From positions 1-30,067 of the IMG/VR virus record IMGVR_UViG_3300025598_000119: 30,067 nucleotides of DNA. One strand, written 5' to 3'. The stretch's first letter is position 1. Every line of letters begins with the position of its first letter. A model generated the notes under the pieces. That model had not been told where the DNA came from. It searched no databases and saw nothing but the letters and a program-made list of their open reading frames with translations. Of the stretch, positions 4,860 to 11,849 are shown in pieces. A program made the translations under genes and the position numbers. This DNA comes from a virus.

Positions 4860-6991
4860 GATATCATTCCTACAAAACGATTTAACACAACACGATTACT
4901 CAAACGATTGCCAGCATATTTACTAAATGCTGAAACCAAACCACGAGTAGTAGCATTTTCTTTTACAGTAAATTCTACATCCTCATCAGTATCTAGGCCT
5001 TCTGCGCGGAGAAGATAATACTCATCAAAACCGGCAGATGTAACAACCATAGATTTATTTTTACGGAATTGATATTTAAGTTTATCTTGTAATGCGTATG
5101 AAGCATTAGGATAGAACTGGTAAATTTCACGGCCCAATTCACGACCAGATAAAACATAAAAACCAACAATGTTACAATTTGTTTTTAACTTTAACATCTT
5201 GATATAACCAGAAGTCAAATCACGGCCATGTGGATGGTCGACTACAACTTCAGATTTAGATTTAGGATCACGAATTACCATTTTCTTATTTGAACGATAA
5301 TCACTTCGTTCACTACCCATACCTGATACTTTAACGCCAAACTGATTGGTATAATAAACGTCACGCAAAGAGTGACCATCACCATCGGTTAAGAATACAG
5401 TATTTACAATTTGTAATTTGTATTGTTTTTGAAATTCAGGAACAATCTTCATTGCAGAAAGAATTGCTTCAGATAAAGGAGTGCCGCCTAATTGGAACCA
5501 ATTTGGTTTCCATGAACGGTACTTTGTAATATTTACCAAAGCAGAGCCAGCATAAGAAAATTCAGCCGCAGTCATTTTACTTGAAAGTAAATTCAGTAAT
5601 TTAAAAGGACGAGTTTGAATATCACCTTCAACAAAAGGCGTAGAATACTGGTCATGGTACTCGGAACTGAAAGCATAAACTTCGTAAGGAATATTTACTT
5701 TCTTACAAAACATTACCAAATTAATTAATTGCTTTAAAGTGTTTTCAAGATGATTGTGCATACTGCCTGACCAATCTAAGAACATAACCAAGCCATGGGA
5801 TTTACCATTAGGCAACACGGTGATTTTCTTAAACAAATCTTCAGCAAATTGATATGAATAAATTTTACTCATATTCAGTTCACCAGTTTTGGCAACAGAT
5901 GCACGTTTTAATTGGTCGGCATTTTTACGCAACTCAAATTCTTTGGCCAAATAACCAACAACTTTTTTAGCATCATTACGCATTTTTTGGAAACGCTCAA
6001 CATCGACACCGGTGGGCGCCCAACGAGGGTCTCTTGAATAAACGGAAAGTTCTGTACGATAATCATTCCACAATTTTTTGTGAGTAACGATAGCTTTATC
6101 TAAATCGATATTAGGAATATTACCATAATAGAAAATATTGCTATTTGTTAAATCAAACAGTTTGCTTTCATTCTTACGATAGTTTTCATCCGTAAAAGAT
6201 TTAATTGTTTGATCGGATTCGTGTTCTGGATCGGAACCACCAGAACGAGTTTTATCGGACTCACGATCATCAGCATCATCTGCATCGTCAGAATCAGTAT
6301 TGGAATTTTCAGATTCACGGGATTCGGTCTCATCGTCCCAATCATCAGAATCATCGTAACCTTCAGAATCAAATTCTTCATAATCGCCATCTTCATCAGG
6401 TTCGAATTCTTCTGGATTATTCTTTTTACGCTCTTCTTCTTCATGTTTCATGAAGTCCATAACCAAGCGTGCAACTTCCATTACATCTTTGTAAGTTTCA
6501 GTAGATTCAATTTTATTGAGTAGATATTTTTCGGCTTCTGTAAATTGAATACCTTGAGTTGCCCCACCCTTAGTATAAAGGTTAACTCTGTCAATAAAGT
6601 TCAAATCATTAACATCAATATCTTTAGTACCAAAGAAATCTTTATCAATTAATTCTTTGTATGCACGAACAAAAGAGGCACGAATACCAGGATATTTGTT
6701 TTTAATCTTACGCTCGATACGGGAATCTTCCAATACATTCATAATAGACATTGGAAGTTTTTCTTCATGCGCTTCAAGCATGCCAGAAAGAGGAGTATAG
6801 AGTGCATGACCAACTTCGTGACCCATAAAAAGGTCATAAAGATAGCCAGAAATATTTTTGTCAAGAATTGGTACTGTTAAAACACGATTTTTAACGTCAA
6901 AAGATGCCGTTTGAACATTTTTCTGTTCAACAGTCAAGTTTTCTGTTGCCATTAATTTGGCAAGTAATGATTTTGATTGAATAAGTTGCAT
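4856..6991 (-). CDS. HExxH and VWA-domain protein (CobT-like), putative metallopeptidase
   Basis: A 711-residue protein. Residues 58-62 read HEVGH, a zinc HExxH motif, with the third ligand probably Glu88 in NVLEDSRIERK. Residues about 184-260 are an extremely acidic Asp/Glu/Ser linker. Residues from about 400 form a von Willebrand factor A domain with the MIDAS motif DWSGS (406-410) and a later TDGDGHS. The order metal-binding N domain, acidic linker, C-terminal VWA is that of CobT/CoxE-like proteins, which usually work with a MoxR-type AAA+ ATPase; none is seen in this window. Similar proteins occur in T4-like cyanophages, where they are annotated as peptidases. The gene has its own strong promoter (7015-7043) and ribosome binding site (CGGAG). 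Confidence 0.82.
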   Translation of the reverse strand: MQLIQSKSLLAKLMATENLTVEQKNVQTASFDVKNRVLTVPILDKNISGYLYDLFMGHEVGHALYTPLSGMLEAHEEKLPMSIMNVLEDSRIERKIKNKYPGIRASFVRAYKELIDKDFFGTKDIDVNDLNFIDRVNLYTKGGATQGIQFTEAEKYLLNKIESTETYKDVMEVARLVMDFMKHEEEERKKNNPEEFEPDEDGDYEEFDSEGYDDSDDWDDETESRESENSNTDSDDADDADDRESDKTRSGGSDPEHESDQTIKSFTDENYRKNESKLFDLTNSNIFYYGNIPNIDLDKAIVTHKKLWNDYRTELSVYSRDPRWAPTGVDVERFQKMRNDAKKVVGYLAKEFELRKNADQLKRASVAKTGELNMSKIYSYQFAEDLFKKITVLPNGKSHGLVMFLDWSGSMHNHLENTLKQLINLVMFCKKVNIPYEVYAFSSEYHDQYSTPFVEGDIQTRPFKLLNLLSSKMTAAEFSYAGSALVNITKYRSWKPNWFQLGGTPLSEAILSAMKIVPEFQKQYKLQIVNTVFLTDGDGHSLRDVYYTNQFGVKVSGMGSERSDYRSNKKMVIRDPKSKSEVVVDHPHGRDLTSGYIKMLKLKTNCNIVGFYVLSGRELGREIYQFYPNASYALQDKLKYQFRKNKSMVVTSAGFDEYYLLRAEGLDTDEDVEFTVKENATTRGLVSAFSKYAGNRLSNRVVLNRFVGMIS

Positions 6992-7014
6992 ATGTTCTCC
7001 GAGTTAATGAAACC

Positions 7015-7043
7015 ATTATACTCTAATTATCGCTTACCGTCAA
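7015..7043 (-). promoter_or_regulatory. Strong sigma70 promoter for the VWA gene
   Basis: On the minus strand TTGACG (7038-7043), a 17-base spacer and a perfect TATAAT (7015-7020), 24 bases above the ATG at 6991. About 18 bases further upstream (7061-7076) is a short inverted repeat GTTGCTAAAAAACAAC that resembles the elements at 921-1004 and 7992-8011. Confidence 0.75.
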
Positions 7044-7080
7044 ATGTTTTCTGAAAATGCGTTGTTTTTTAGCAACACCA

Positions 7081-7245
7081 TCAATCTTGATAAATTACCT
7101 TGCGTTTTTGGTAGTCGGAAAGGTCTTTTTCCATGCCGGACAACGCTGCCCATTTTCGGATTACGATATCCAACTTTTTCCAATAAGGAATTTCTTCATC
7201 ATCTGCTTTTGCATCGAGCCAAATGTAGTATCCGCTGTTATTCAT
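7081..7245 (-). CDS. Small Trp/Tyr-rich protein, 54 residues
   Basis: A 54-residue protein starting MNNSGYYIWLDAKADDEE. AAGGAAA lies at proper spacing before the ATG at 7245; a longer frame upstream would cover the preceding gene. It overlaps that gene by 8 bases. Mostly helical and charged, with no recognisable motif. It is the last gene before the promoter of the VWA gene. Confidence 0.55.
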   Translation of the reverse strand: MNNSGYYIWLDAKADDEEIPYWKKLDIVIRKWAALSGMEKDLSDYQKRKVIYQD

Positions 7246-7426
7246 GTTTATTTCCTTCGTTTTTTTCAAAAAAATTCTGCTCAATTGCAGATGCCAAGCG
7301 ATCCGCAAGCTTCGGATCGAACTTTACTAAAAAATACGCAACATCTTCTGTTGGTACATGACGCAAATTGAACATAATTTCATCAATTCCACGCAAAATT
7401 TGCGATTCTTCTTGCTGTCTTAGCAT
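7238..7426 (-). CDS. Small helical protein, 62 residues
   Basis: A 62-residue protein (MLRQQEESQILRGIDE...) with a GAGGAAAT site directly before the ATG. The central part VAYFLVKFDPKLADRLASAIEQNFF suggests two amphipathic helices. It lies 7 bases after the stop of the upstream small gene and overlaps the next gene. No family recognised. Confidence 0.55.
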   Translation of the reverse strand: MLRQQEESQILRGIDEIMFNLRHVPTEDVAYFLVKFDPKLADRLASAIEQNFFEKNEGNKHE

Positions 7427-7433
7427 AATTTCC

Positions 7434-7592
7434 TCATTGTAAAATGTCGGTTTGCACGGAAGTCACTACACTACCTCTTTCCTTCGCAATTCCGACTGAT
7501 TTTAACCATTCAATCTCAATTTGTAACTCTTCCTCTGTCAAGGTTTCCAAATATTCTTCATATTCGGCCCAATCTTCTGCTGAAATGCTCAT
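7434..7592 (-). CDS. Small acidic protein, 52 residues
   Basis: A 52-residue protein starting MSISAEDWAEYEEYLETL. It starts with an ATGA overlap onto the stop of the gene at 7589-7930. The N-terminal half is acidic with many aromatic residues. The frame is intact and its packing between two genes supports it. Function unknown. Confidence 0.6.
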   Translation of the reverse strand: MSISAEDWAEYEEYLETLTEEELQIEIEWLKSVGIAKERGSVVTSVQTDILQ

Positions 7593-7930
7593 CTTCTCAT
7601 ACTCGCTATGTCTTTTGCTTCATTATCTGTGAATACCGGCACAGCATTTGATTTATGCATGGTACCGATGCCTTTAATTTTGTCTCCTGTGTAGGAATTT
7701 TGCAATCTTTTTGTGCAAGGAATAAATCCTGTGTCTAAAGATTTAAAGTCAGGGGTTTCCCTGTGGAAAGGTACCATCTTTTTCAGAGGTAGTTTAGTTT
7801 TAATGACGGGAGAATGTGAATATCTTTTTGAAGATATTTTATTGATAGCCTCTAACCATTGATGCTTTTGCTCTTGTTGAGCTTTAGTTAGTTTTTTTGG
7901 CTTTGATTTGGGAATATAACCGTATATCAT
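7589..7930 (-). CDS. Conserved T4-like phage protein of unknown function
   Basis: A 113-residue basic protein. The start MIYGYIPKSKPKKLTKAQQ at 7930 is preferred because GGAG precedes it and it begins just after the perfect promoter at 7959-7987. The C terminus ends with IKGIGTMHKSNAVPVFTDNE and KDIASMRR. From memory, this ending (G-T-M-H-K-S-N-A-V-P) is shared by a family in T4-like cyanophages whose function is unknown. Confidence 0.7.
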   Translation of the reverse strand: MIYGYIPKSKPKKLTKAQQEQKHQWLEAINKISSKRYSHSPVIKTKLPLKKMVPFHRETPDFKSLDTGFIPCTKRLQNSYTGDKIKGIGTMHKSNAVPVFTDNEAKDIASMRR

Positions 7931-7958
7931 ATAATCAATTTCTCCATGTGAAGAAACA

Positions 7959-7987
7959 ATTATATAACAGGAGGTGCTGGATGTCAA
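7959..7987 (-). promoter_or_regulatory. Perfect consensus sigma70 promoter
   Basis: On the minus strand TTGACA (7982-7987), exactly 17 bases, then TATAAT (7959-7964): a full consensus match. It starts transcription just upstream of the gene at 7589-7930 and the small-gene run to 7081. Host RNA polymerase should use it without phage factors. Confidence 0.8.
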
Positions 7988-7991
7988 GCGC

Positions 7992-8011
7992 TGGTGTTGT
8001 ATGGAAGCAAC
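7992..8011 (-). repeat. Hairpin element upstream of a strong promoter
   Basis: On the minus strand TGTTGCTTCCATACAACACC, with TGTTG and CAACA arms able to pair. It matches the 921-940 and 985-1004 repeats at most positions and ends 4 bases from the -35 hexamer. It could be an operator, a short terminator for the upstream gene, or part of a repeat family. The gap 7988-8056 holds nothing else recognisable. Confidence 0.5.
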
Positions 8012-8056
8012 AATACCTTTATTTCAAAAGCGGACATACCTACTTATAAGAAAAAA

Positions 8057-8236
8057 TTAGAAATTTCTATTTTCTTCTGGTAAACTTGTATCTTCTAATT
8101 CACTTAATAATTCTTCAACAGTTCTATTTTTGAGTTTTTTGATTTCAGCATGCTCATTTTTGCTTCTTTTTGGTACATAAGCATAATCATCATTATACTC
8201 TTTATTCTTGCGGAATTTTGCCACAAATTTTGTCAC
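8057..8236 (-). CDS. Short basic conserved phage protein (GTG start)
   Basis: A 59-residue protein encoded from GTG at 8236, with AGGAG nine bases upstream deciding the start. The translation begins (with Met for GTG) MTKFVAKFRKNKEYNDDYAY and has the segment KRSKNEHAEIKKLKNR. From memory, small proteins with D-D-x-Y followed by a basic N-E-H-x-E-x-K/R-x-x-K-x-R segment are widespread in T4-like marine phages, function unknown. The ribosome binding site overlaps the end of the nucleotidyltransferase gene. Confidence 0.65.
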   Translation of the reverse strand: MTKFVAKFRKNKEYNDDYAYVPKRSKNEHAEIKKLKNRTVEELLSELEDTSLPEENRNF

Positions 8237-8245
8237 TTATTTCTC

Positions 8246-8617
8246 CTATTTCATCGTTTCAAAAGTTATGCCTCTAATTTTAGTTTCGGGCATGTTGTGC
8301 ATATCCATATTCGACACATAAGTGATGTCGGCATTTGGATAACAAATTTGTACAAGTTTGAGTAATTGGCAGACTGTGCCATCGGAATCATTAAACGAAA
8401 ATATTTCATCAACACAATTGATATTTTTTAATATTTCACGGCGAGTGTCATAATTTTGAACAAATCCACCTTGTGACCACATCATATACCAATCAGAATG
8501 AACACCGACAACTAACCAATCACCTTTTGACTTACATTTCATTAAGTATCTTAATTCTTCAATCGTAATCGGATCAAAAGTGCCGGATGTTATTATTATT
8601 CTATCTTTTCGTGGCAT
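8246..8617 (-). CDS. Cytidylyltransferase-like protein with a degenerate active site
   Basis: A 123-residue protein of the nucleotidyltransferase (TagD/RfaE-type) fold. The first strand and loop read RIIITSGTFDPITIEELRYL. This has the family's GxFDP start, but the catalytic HxGH position is occupied by T-I-E-E. The rest (VVGVHSDWYM, TRREIL, VDEIFSFND) follows cytidylyltransferases, in which R-x-x-x-V/I-x-x-x-x-x-V-D follows. Either the motif is relaxed or the protein has lost transferase activity and only binds nucleotides. It overlaps the upstream gene by one base. Confidence 0.7.
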   Translation of the reverse strand: MPRKDRIIITSGTFDPITIEELRYLMKCKSKGDWLVVGVHSDWYMMWSQGGFVQNYDTRREILKNINCVDEIFSFNDSDGTVCQLLKLVQICYPNADITYVSNMDMHNMPETKIRGITFETMK

Positions 8618-9042
8618 TACGGTAATAGATTTGGAAAAGCCTCTTTTACGAATTTATAGTTTAAACCTTTTACAGCTTGGTCTTTTTGGAAAATACCAAT
8701 CAATACTTCTGCATCACGGGGTTCCAAAGATTCCAAAATTTGTAGCAATAATTGATTTCTTTTCTCTGGTGTCAAACTTTCTGCTGTAGCATCACCTTTT
8801 TTGAAAAGATATAATTTACGCAATTGTGCAGCTAAAGAATTTGAAGTAATACCAGGTAAAATATCATCAGGTATTTTGTAATTATCTGGCATTTCAGTAA
8901 CTAACCATTGGCAATTTGGATGAAATGTTAATTGCAACACATCGACCAAAGTTTGAGAAAGATTCTTCTCTATTACTGCCATTTTTTCTTTTTTATCTTT
9001 AGCTTCTTCAAATTCATCAAATACTTCAAATATATTTTTCAT
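8617..9042 (-). CDS. Conserved T4-like phage protein (DUF6433-like), unknown function
   Basis: A 141-residue helical, acidic protein. Features are FDEFEEAKDKKEKMAVIEKN at the N terminus, LVDVLQLTFHPNCQWL, and a C-terminal segment with PRDAEVLIGIFQKD. This order resembles a family conserved in T4-like cyanophages next to replication genes, which I recall as DUF6433; that name is unverified. It overlaps RNase H by one base and was probably co-inherited with it. A helper of replication or late transcription is possible but not shown. Confidence 0.6.
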   Translation of the reverse strand: MKNIFEVFDEFEEAKDKKEKMAVIEKNLSQTLVDVLQLTFHPNCQWLVTEMPDNYKIPDDILPGITSNSLAAQLRKLYLFKKGDATAESLTPEKRNQLLLQILESLEPRDAEVLIGIFQKDQAVKGLNYKFVKEAFPNLLP

Positions 9043-9884
9043 TAAAATTCCTCGATTACTTCCATTAAGTTTTTCAGTTTATGTTCAATAAAATAATTCA
9101 ACAACTTATTCCGTTTTGCTGGAACTGTTTCATCATAAGTATTTATAATCTTTTCTTTTATTTCTTGTGGAATGAAAGACAAGTCAATTAACGTTTGATT
9201 TCTACCAAAATTTACAGTTTCATCGTATGAGAAATTTTTAACATCTTCATTCAGATATTTTTCTAATGTTTTTTGTGTAATTGGTTTTTGTCTTAAATCA
9301 CGGACAAAACAATCTGATGGTGAAAACATATTTGGTATGCCATCACCTTTATCACCACGAATAATTTTTTCTTTAAGTTCTAATACCGGATTTTCTGATT
9401 TTACAAACTTCTTTTGTGAAGGGTTATATTGCTTCACATTTGGATAGTTTTGCAACTGTAGGAAGTCACCATCACTCGATAGGATCAAAATCTTTTCGTG
9501 TGCTGAGTGCCGTGGTACTAGTGTGCCAATGATATCATCCGCTTCGGCGCCCTCAACGTCAATTACTTTATATGGGAAGTTTTCTTTGAGTTCGGCTTTG
9601 AATTTTGCAAGCATGTCAAAAATTAAATGCCAATCTAAGTTAGATTTGTCACGGTTCTTTTTACGATTTGCTTTGTAAAATGGGAAATACTCTTTGCGCC
9701 AGTATTTACGGTTATCACAACACAATACCACTTCACCATACTCACCTTTAAAATTCTTAATATGGTTACGAATGATATTTAAAATCATATGACGAATTAG
9801 ACTTTCATCTAATGCACCTTTATGGTTTGAAATCTGTGCCATAAGTCCGGCAAGTAATACTTGGTTTAAATCAACGAGAATCAT
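9042..9884 (-). CDS. rnh: T4-type RNase H (5'-3' exonuclease, FEN family)
   Basis: A 280-residue FEN/PIN-type nuclease. The acidic metal-binding residues are visible: the N-terminal MILVDLNQ (Asp5), CCDNRKYWRKEYFPFYKANR (residues about 55-75), VEGAEADDIIGTL (the E-A-x-A-D-D motif), ILSSDGDFLQL (D-x-D), and the helical clamp and DNA-binding loop IRGDKGDGIPNMF. T4 RNase H removes RNA primers and flaps from Okazaki fragments; length (T4 about 305) and motif order agree. It stands with the phage primase and reductase genes. The promoter at 9916-9944 lies just upstream. Confidence 0.88.
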   Translation of the reverse strand: MILVDLNQVLLAGLMAQISNHKGALDESLIRHMILNIIRNHIKNFKGEYGEVVLCCDNRKYWRKEYFPFYKANRKKNRDKSNLDWHLIFDMLAKFKAELKENFPYKVIDVEGAEADDIIGTLVPRHSAHEKILILSSDGDFLQLQNYPNVKQYNPSQKKFVKSENPVLELKEKIIRGDKGDGIPNMFSPSDCFVRDLRQKPITQKTLEKYLNEDVKNFSYDETVNFGRNQTLIDLSFIPQEIKEKIINTYDETVPAKRNKLLNYFIEHKLKNLMEVIEEF

Positions 9885-9915
9885 AATAAACTTTCAATAG
9901 TTTCCAATAGGTACT

Positions 9916-9944
9916 ATTGTATCACAGTTCTTTCAGTTTGTCAA
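9916..9944 (-). promoter_or_regulatory. Sigma70 promoter for the RNase H gene
   Basis: On the minus strand TTGACA (9939-9944), 17 bases, then TACAAT (9916-9921), one mismatch in the -10. It overlaps the last codons of the preceding gene and is 32 bases above the ATG at 9884. Confidence 0.65.
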
Positions 9945-10266
9945 ATGTTTTTTGAATAAAAGTGGTAGAAGTGGTAGTTTTGCGAGCCATGACACCATAC
10001 CAATTTTGTGGTATTAATCCAGAAATATATTCTAAAGGTTCCACAAAAACGGCATCAAAGCGGTCAACATCATATATGCCATCATGTGTATTATCTTCTT
10101 TGAATAATATAACATGATATGTATTACCCATTGTAGAATTGTTTAGGCTTTCACCTGGATTTTTGTATAAAGCTGATTCAATATGTATTTCGTCTTTTTT
10201 ATCGCTAGGTAGAAAAAAGATTGCGTCATGTGCCTCATTCTTGAGGTGTTTGAGAAATTCTAACAT
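9922..10266 (-). CDS. Protein of unknown function, 114 residues
   Basis: A 114-residue alpha/beta protein starting MLEFLKHLKNEAHDAIFFLP. AAGGAC precedes the ATG. The middle, YHVILFKEDNTHDGIYDV and DAVFVEPLEYISGLIPQNW, shows alternating strands. The N terminus overlaps the GIY-YIG gene by 32 bases in another frame. No motif allows a function call. It is part of the replication cluster. Confidence 0.65.
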   Translation of the reverse strand: MLEFLKHLKNEAHDAIFFLPSDKKDEIHIESALYKNPGESLNNSTMGNTYHVILFKEDNTHDGIYDVDRFDAVFVEPLEYISGLIPQNWYGVMARKTTTSTTFIQKTFDKLKEL

Positions 10267-10675
10267 TATAGTCCTTGATATGTGATTTGCGTACTCTTAC
10301 CATTATCCATGTGTTATAGTAATCTTCTGATTCCATAACTCCACGGACAAATTGCTCTTTTGCTTCGAGATAACCACATTCGCCTTTACTTCGGCATAGA
10401 TGTAATATTTCACGGGAAAAGTTTTCATGGCCTAATTGTAACACATCTTTCTTCAACATGTCACTACTTCCATAGTAAGTTTGCCAATCACTTGGAACTT
10501 TAATCTTTTTCTTTTTACCTTTGACTTGTTTGGTTTTGGCAGAATAAAAGAATTTCTTGCCTATGTATTTTTTACCATTCGTCAGATTAGTTATCTGATA
10601 CACGAACCCGTAATTATCACCAATCAAATCTTCAGTAAAATCTTTACCATTATACTGCCAATCTATTCGTCCCAT
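10235..10675 (-). CDS. GIY-YIG family endonuclease
   Basis: A 146-residue protein with the GIY-YIG core: GFVYQITNL and GKKYIGKKFF (residues about 23-43), the YYGSS segment, and FSREILHLC. The catalytic Glu is likely in the ECGYLEAKEQF stretch (around residue 104). Short stand-alone versions occur in T4-like phages and can be homing or repair-type nucleases. No intron or split gene is visible beside it: nrdB nearby is intact. It overlaps its upstream neighbour by 13 bases. Confidence 0.8.
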   Translation of the reverse strand: MGRIDWQYNGKDFTEDLIGDNYGFVYQITNLTNGKKYIGKKFFYSAKTKQVKGKKKKIKVPSDWQTYYGSSDMLKKDVLQLGHENFSREILHLCRSKGECGYLEAKEQFVRGVMESEDYYNTWIMVRVRKSHIKDYNVRISQTPQE

Positions 10676-10851
10676 TCCTCATTGTCCAAATCGTCATCAT
10701 CCTCTATATAGTCCTCGGATAATTCTTCGATTTGTTCACCACAGAATGGGCAATGTTCTGGTAAATCTTGAGATACTAATTCTTCCATATATGCTATGCT
10801 ATAAGATGATTCACAACTTAAGCATTCTCCAGATAATTGTTTTTGAGTCAT
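10663..10851 (-). CDS. Small zinc-ribbon acidic protein
   Basis: A 62-residue protein with CLSC (residues about 10-13) and CPFC (about 35-38), a two-CxxC zinc ribbon, followed by a strongly acidic tail (DDDDLDNEEWDE). A clear AAGGA site lies before the ATG. Similar short zinc-ribbon proteins follow nrdB in T4-like marine phages (remembered, unverified). It may assist the reductase or bind nucleic acid; unknown. Confidence 0.65.
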   Translation of the reverse strand: MTQKQLSGECLSCESSYSIAYMEELVSQDLPEHCPFCGEQIEELSEDYIEDDDDLDNEEWDE

Positions 10852-10860
10852 TAAAAATCC

Positions 10861-11847
10861 TTAATGTGCCCAAACATCACTCCAATCTCCAGACAAAGCA
10901 CCTTTTGCATAATCGGTTGCTCTATTCTCAAAGAAGTTTGTGTGTGTTGGTGCGTTAATCATTTCCTCTACCCAAAGTAAAGGATTTCTTTTCACTTTAA
11001 ACTGACCTTTGAGTCCTAAAGAAATCAAACGGCGGTCGGCAATATAACGAATATACTTCTTAACATCTTCAGCTGATAAATCTTCCATGGCGCCCATCTT
11101 AAATGCCAAATCAATAAATTTATCTTCAAGTTCTACCATTCTTTCAGCAATCGTATATAAACGACTTTTTAATTCATCGTTCCAAATTTCACGATTTTCT
11201 TCTATATATGTCCTAAACATTTTAATCATGTTTTCGGTATGTTGAGTTTCATCAACAATAGACCATGTTACAATTTGGCCCATACCTTTCATTTTGCCAT
11301 GTCGTGGAAAATTAAGTAACATAATAAAAGAGCTAAACAACTGCATACCTTCGGTAAATGCCGAGAATACAGCAATATGAGTTGCAGTGTTTTCTTTTGT
11401 AGTATTTTTACTGGAGATGTCCATAACATAATCGTGTTTCTCTTTCATTTCAGCGTATTCCATAAACTCATTATATGTTGTCTCTGGTAAACCTAAAGTT
11501 TCAATTAAATGAGAGTATGCTGCTACATGCAATGCTTCTCTTGCAGCAAAACCCAACAACATCATTCTTATTTCTGGTTGCGGAAAATAAGGTAAATAAT
11601 TATTAACATAACCACCAGCAACGTCAATGTCTCCTTGGGTGAAGAACCGAAAGATGTGTGTGAGAAATTGTTTCTCTTCCTTAGTGAGTTTCTTTTTCCA
11701 ATCTTTGACATCTTCGAGCATAGGTACTTCAGTATGCAACCAATGGGACTGCTCATGCTTAAGCCATGCATCATAAGCCCAAGCATAATTAAAAGGTTTA
11801 AAGTAAGTGCGTTCATCGGTTATTTTTGTTTCTGTTTTCTTAATCAT
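10861..11847 (-). CDS. nrdB: Ribonucleotide reductase small subunit (class I)
   Basis: A 328-residue R2 subunit that houses the diiron-tyrosyl radical cofactor for making dNTPs. Ligand motifs: EALHVAAY gives Glu104, His107 and the radical Tyr111 (E-x-x-H-x-x-x-Y); a later Glu in FTEGMQLF; and DETQHTE with Glu and His near residue 205. The Tyr is kept, so this is the radical type, not the Mn/Fe type lacking Tyr. Start: ATG at 11847, 2 bases after the nrdA stop; a longer frame to 11871 is unlikely because it runs into nrdA. It partners the NrdA next door. Confidence 0.92.
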   Translation of the reverse strand: MIKKTETKITDERTYFKPFNYAWAYDAWLKHEQSHWLHTEVPMLEDVKDWKKKLTKEEKQFLTHIFRFFTQGDIDVAGGYVNNYLPYFPQPEIRMMLLGFAAREALHVAAYSHLIETLGLPETTYNEFMEYAEMKEKHDYVMDISSKNTTKENTATHIAVFSAFTEGMQLFSSFIMLLNFPRHGKMKGMGQIVTWSIVDETQHTENMIKMFRTYIEENREIWNDELKSRLYTIAERMVELEDKFIDLAFKMGAMEDLSAEDVKKYIRYIADRRLISLGLKGQFKVKRNPLLWVEEMINAPTHTNFFENRATDYAKGALSGDWSDVWAH

Positions 11848-11849
11848 TC

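Noticed and set aside
6148-6523. Several open frames on both strands within the acidic linker of the VWA gene
   Set aside because: They are shadows produced by the repetitive Asp/Glu/Ser codons; their translations are Ile/Met/His/Asn-rich and biased.
7537-7542. TTGACA on the minus strand
   Set aside because: No -10 hexamer at 16-18 bases; inside a coding region.
9140-9147. A perfect TATAAATA on the minus strand inside RNase H
   Set aside because: It is in coding sequence about 95 bases above the next gene, which is a replication-type gene and not a late one; probably chance, though it could be tested with 5'-end mapping.
10235-10675. GIY-YIG gene as an intron-borne homing nuclease
   Set aside because: Neighbouring nrdB and other genes are continuous and no group I intron-like interruption is seen; a free-standing nuclease is more likely.
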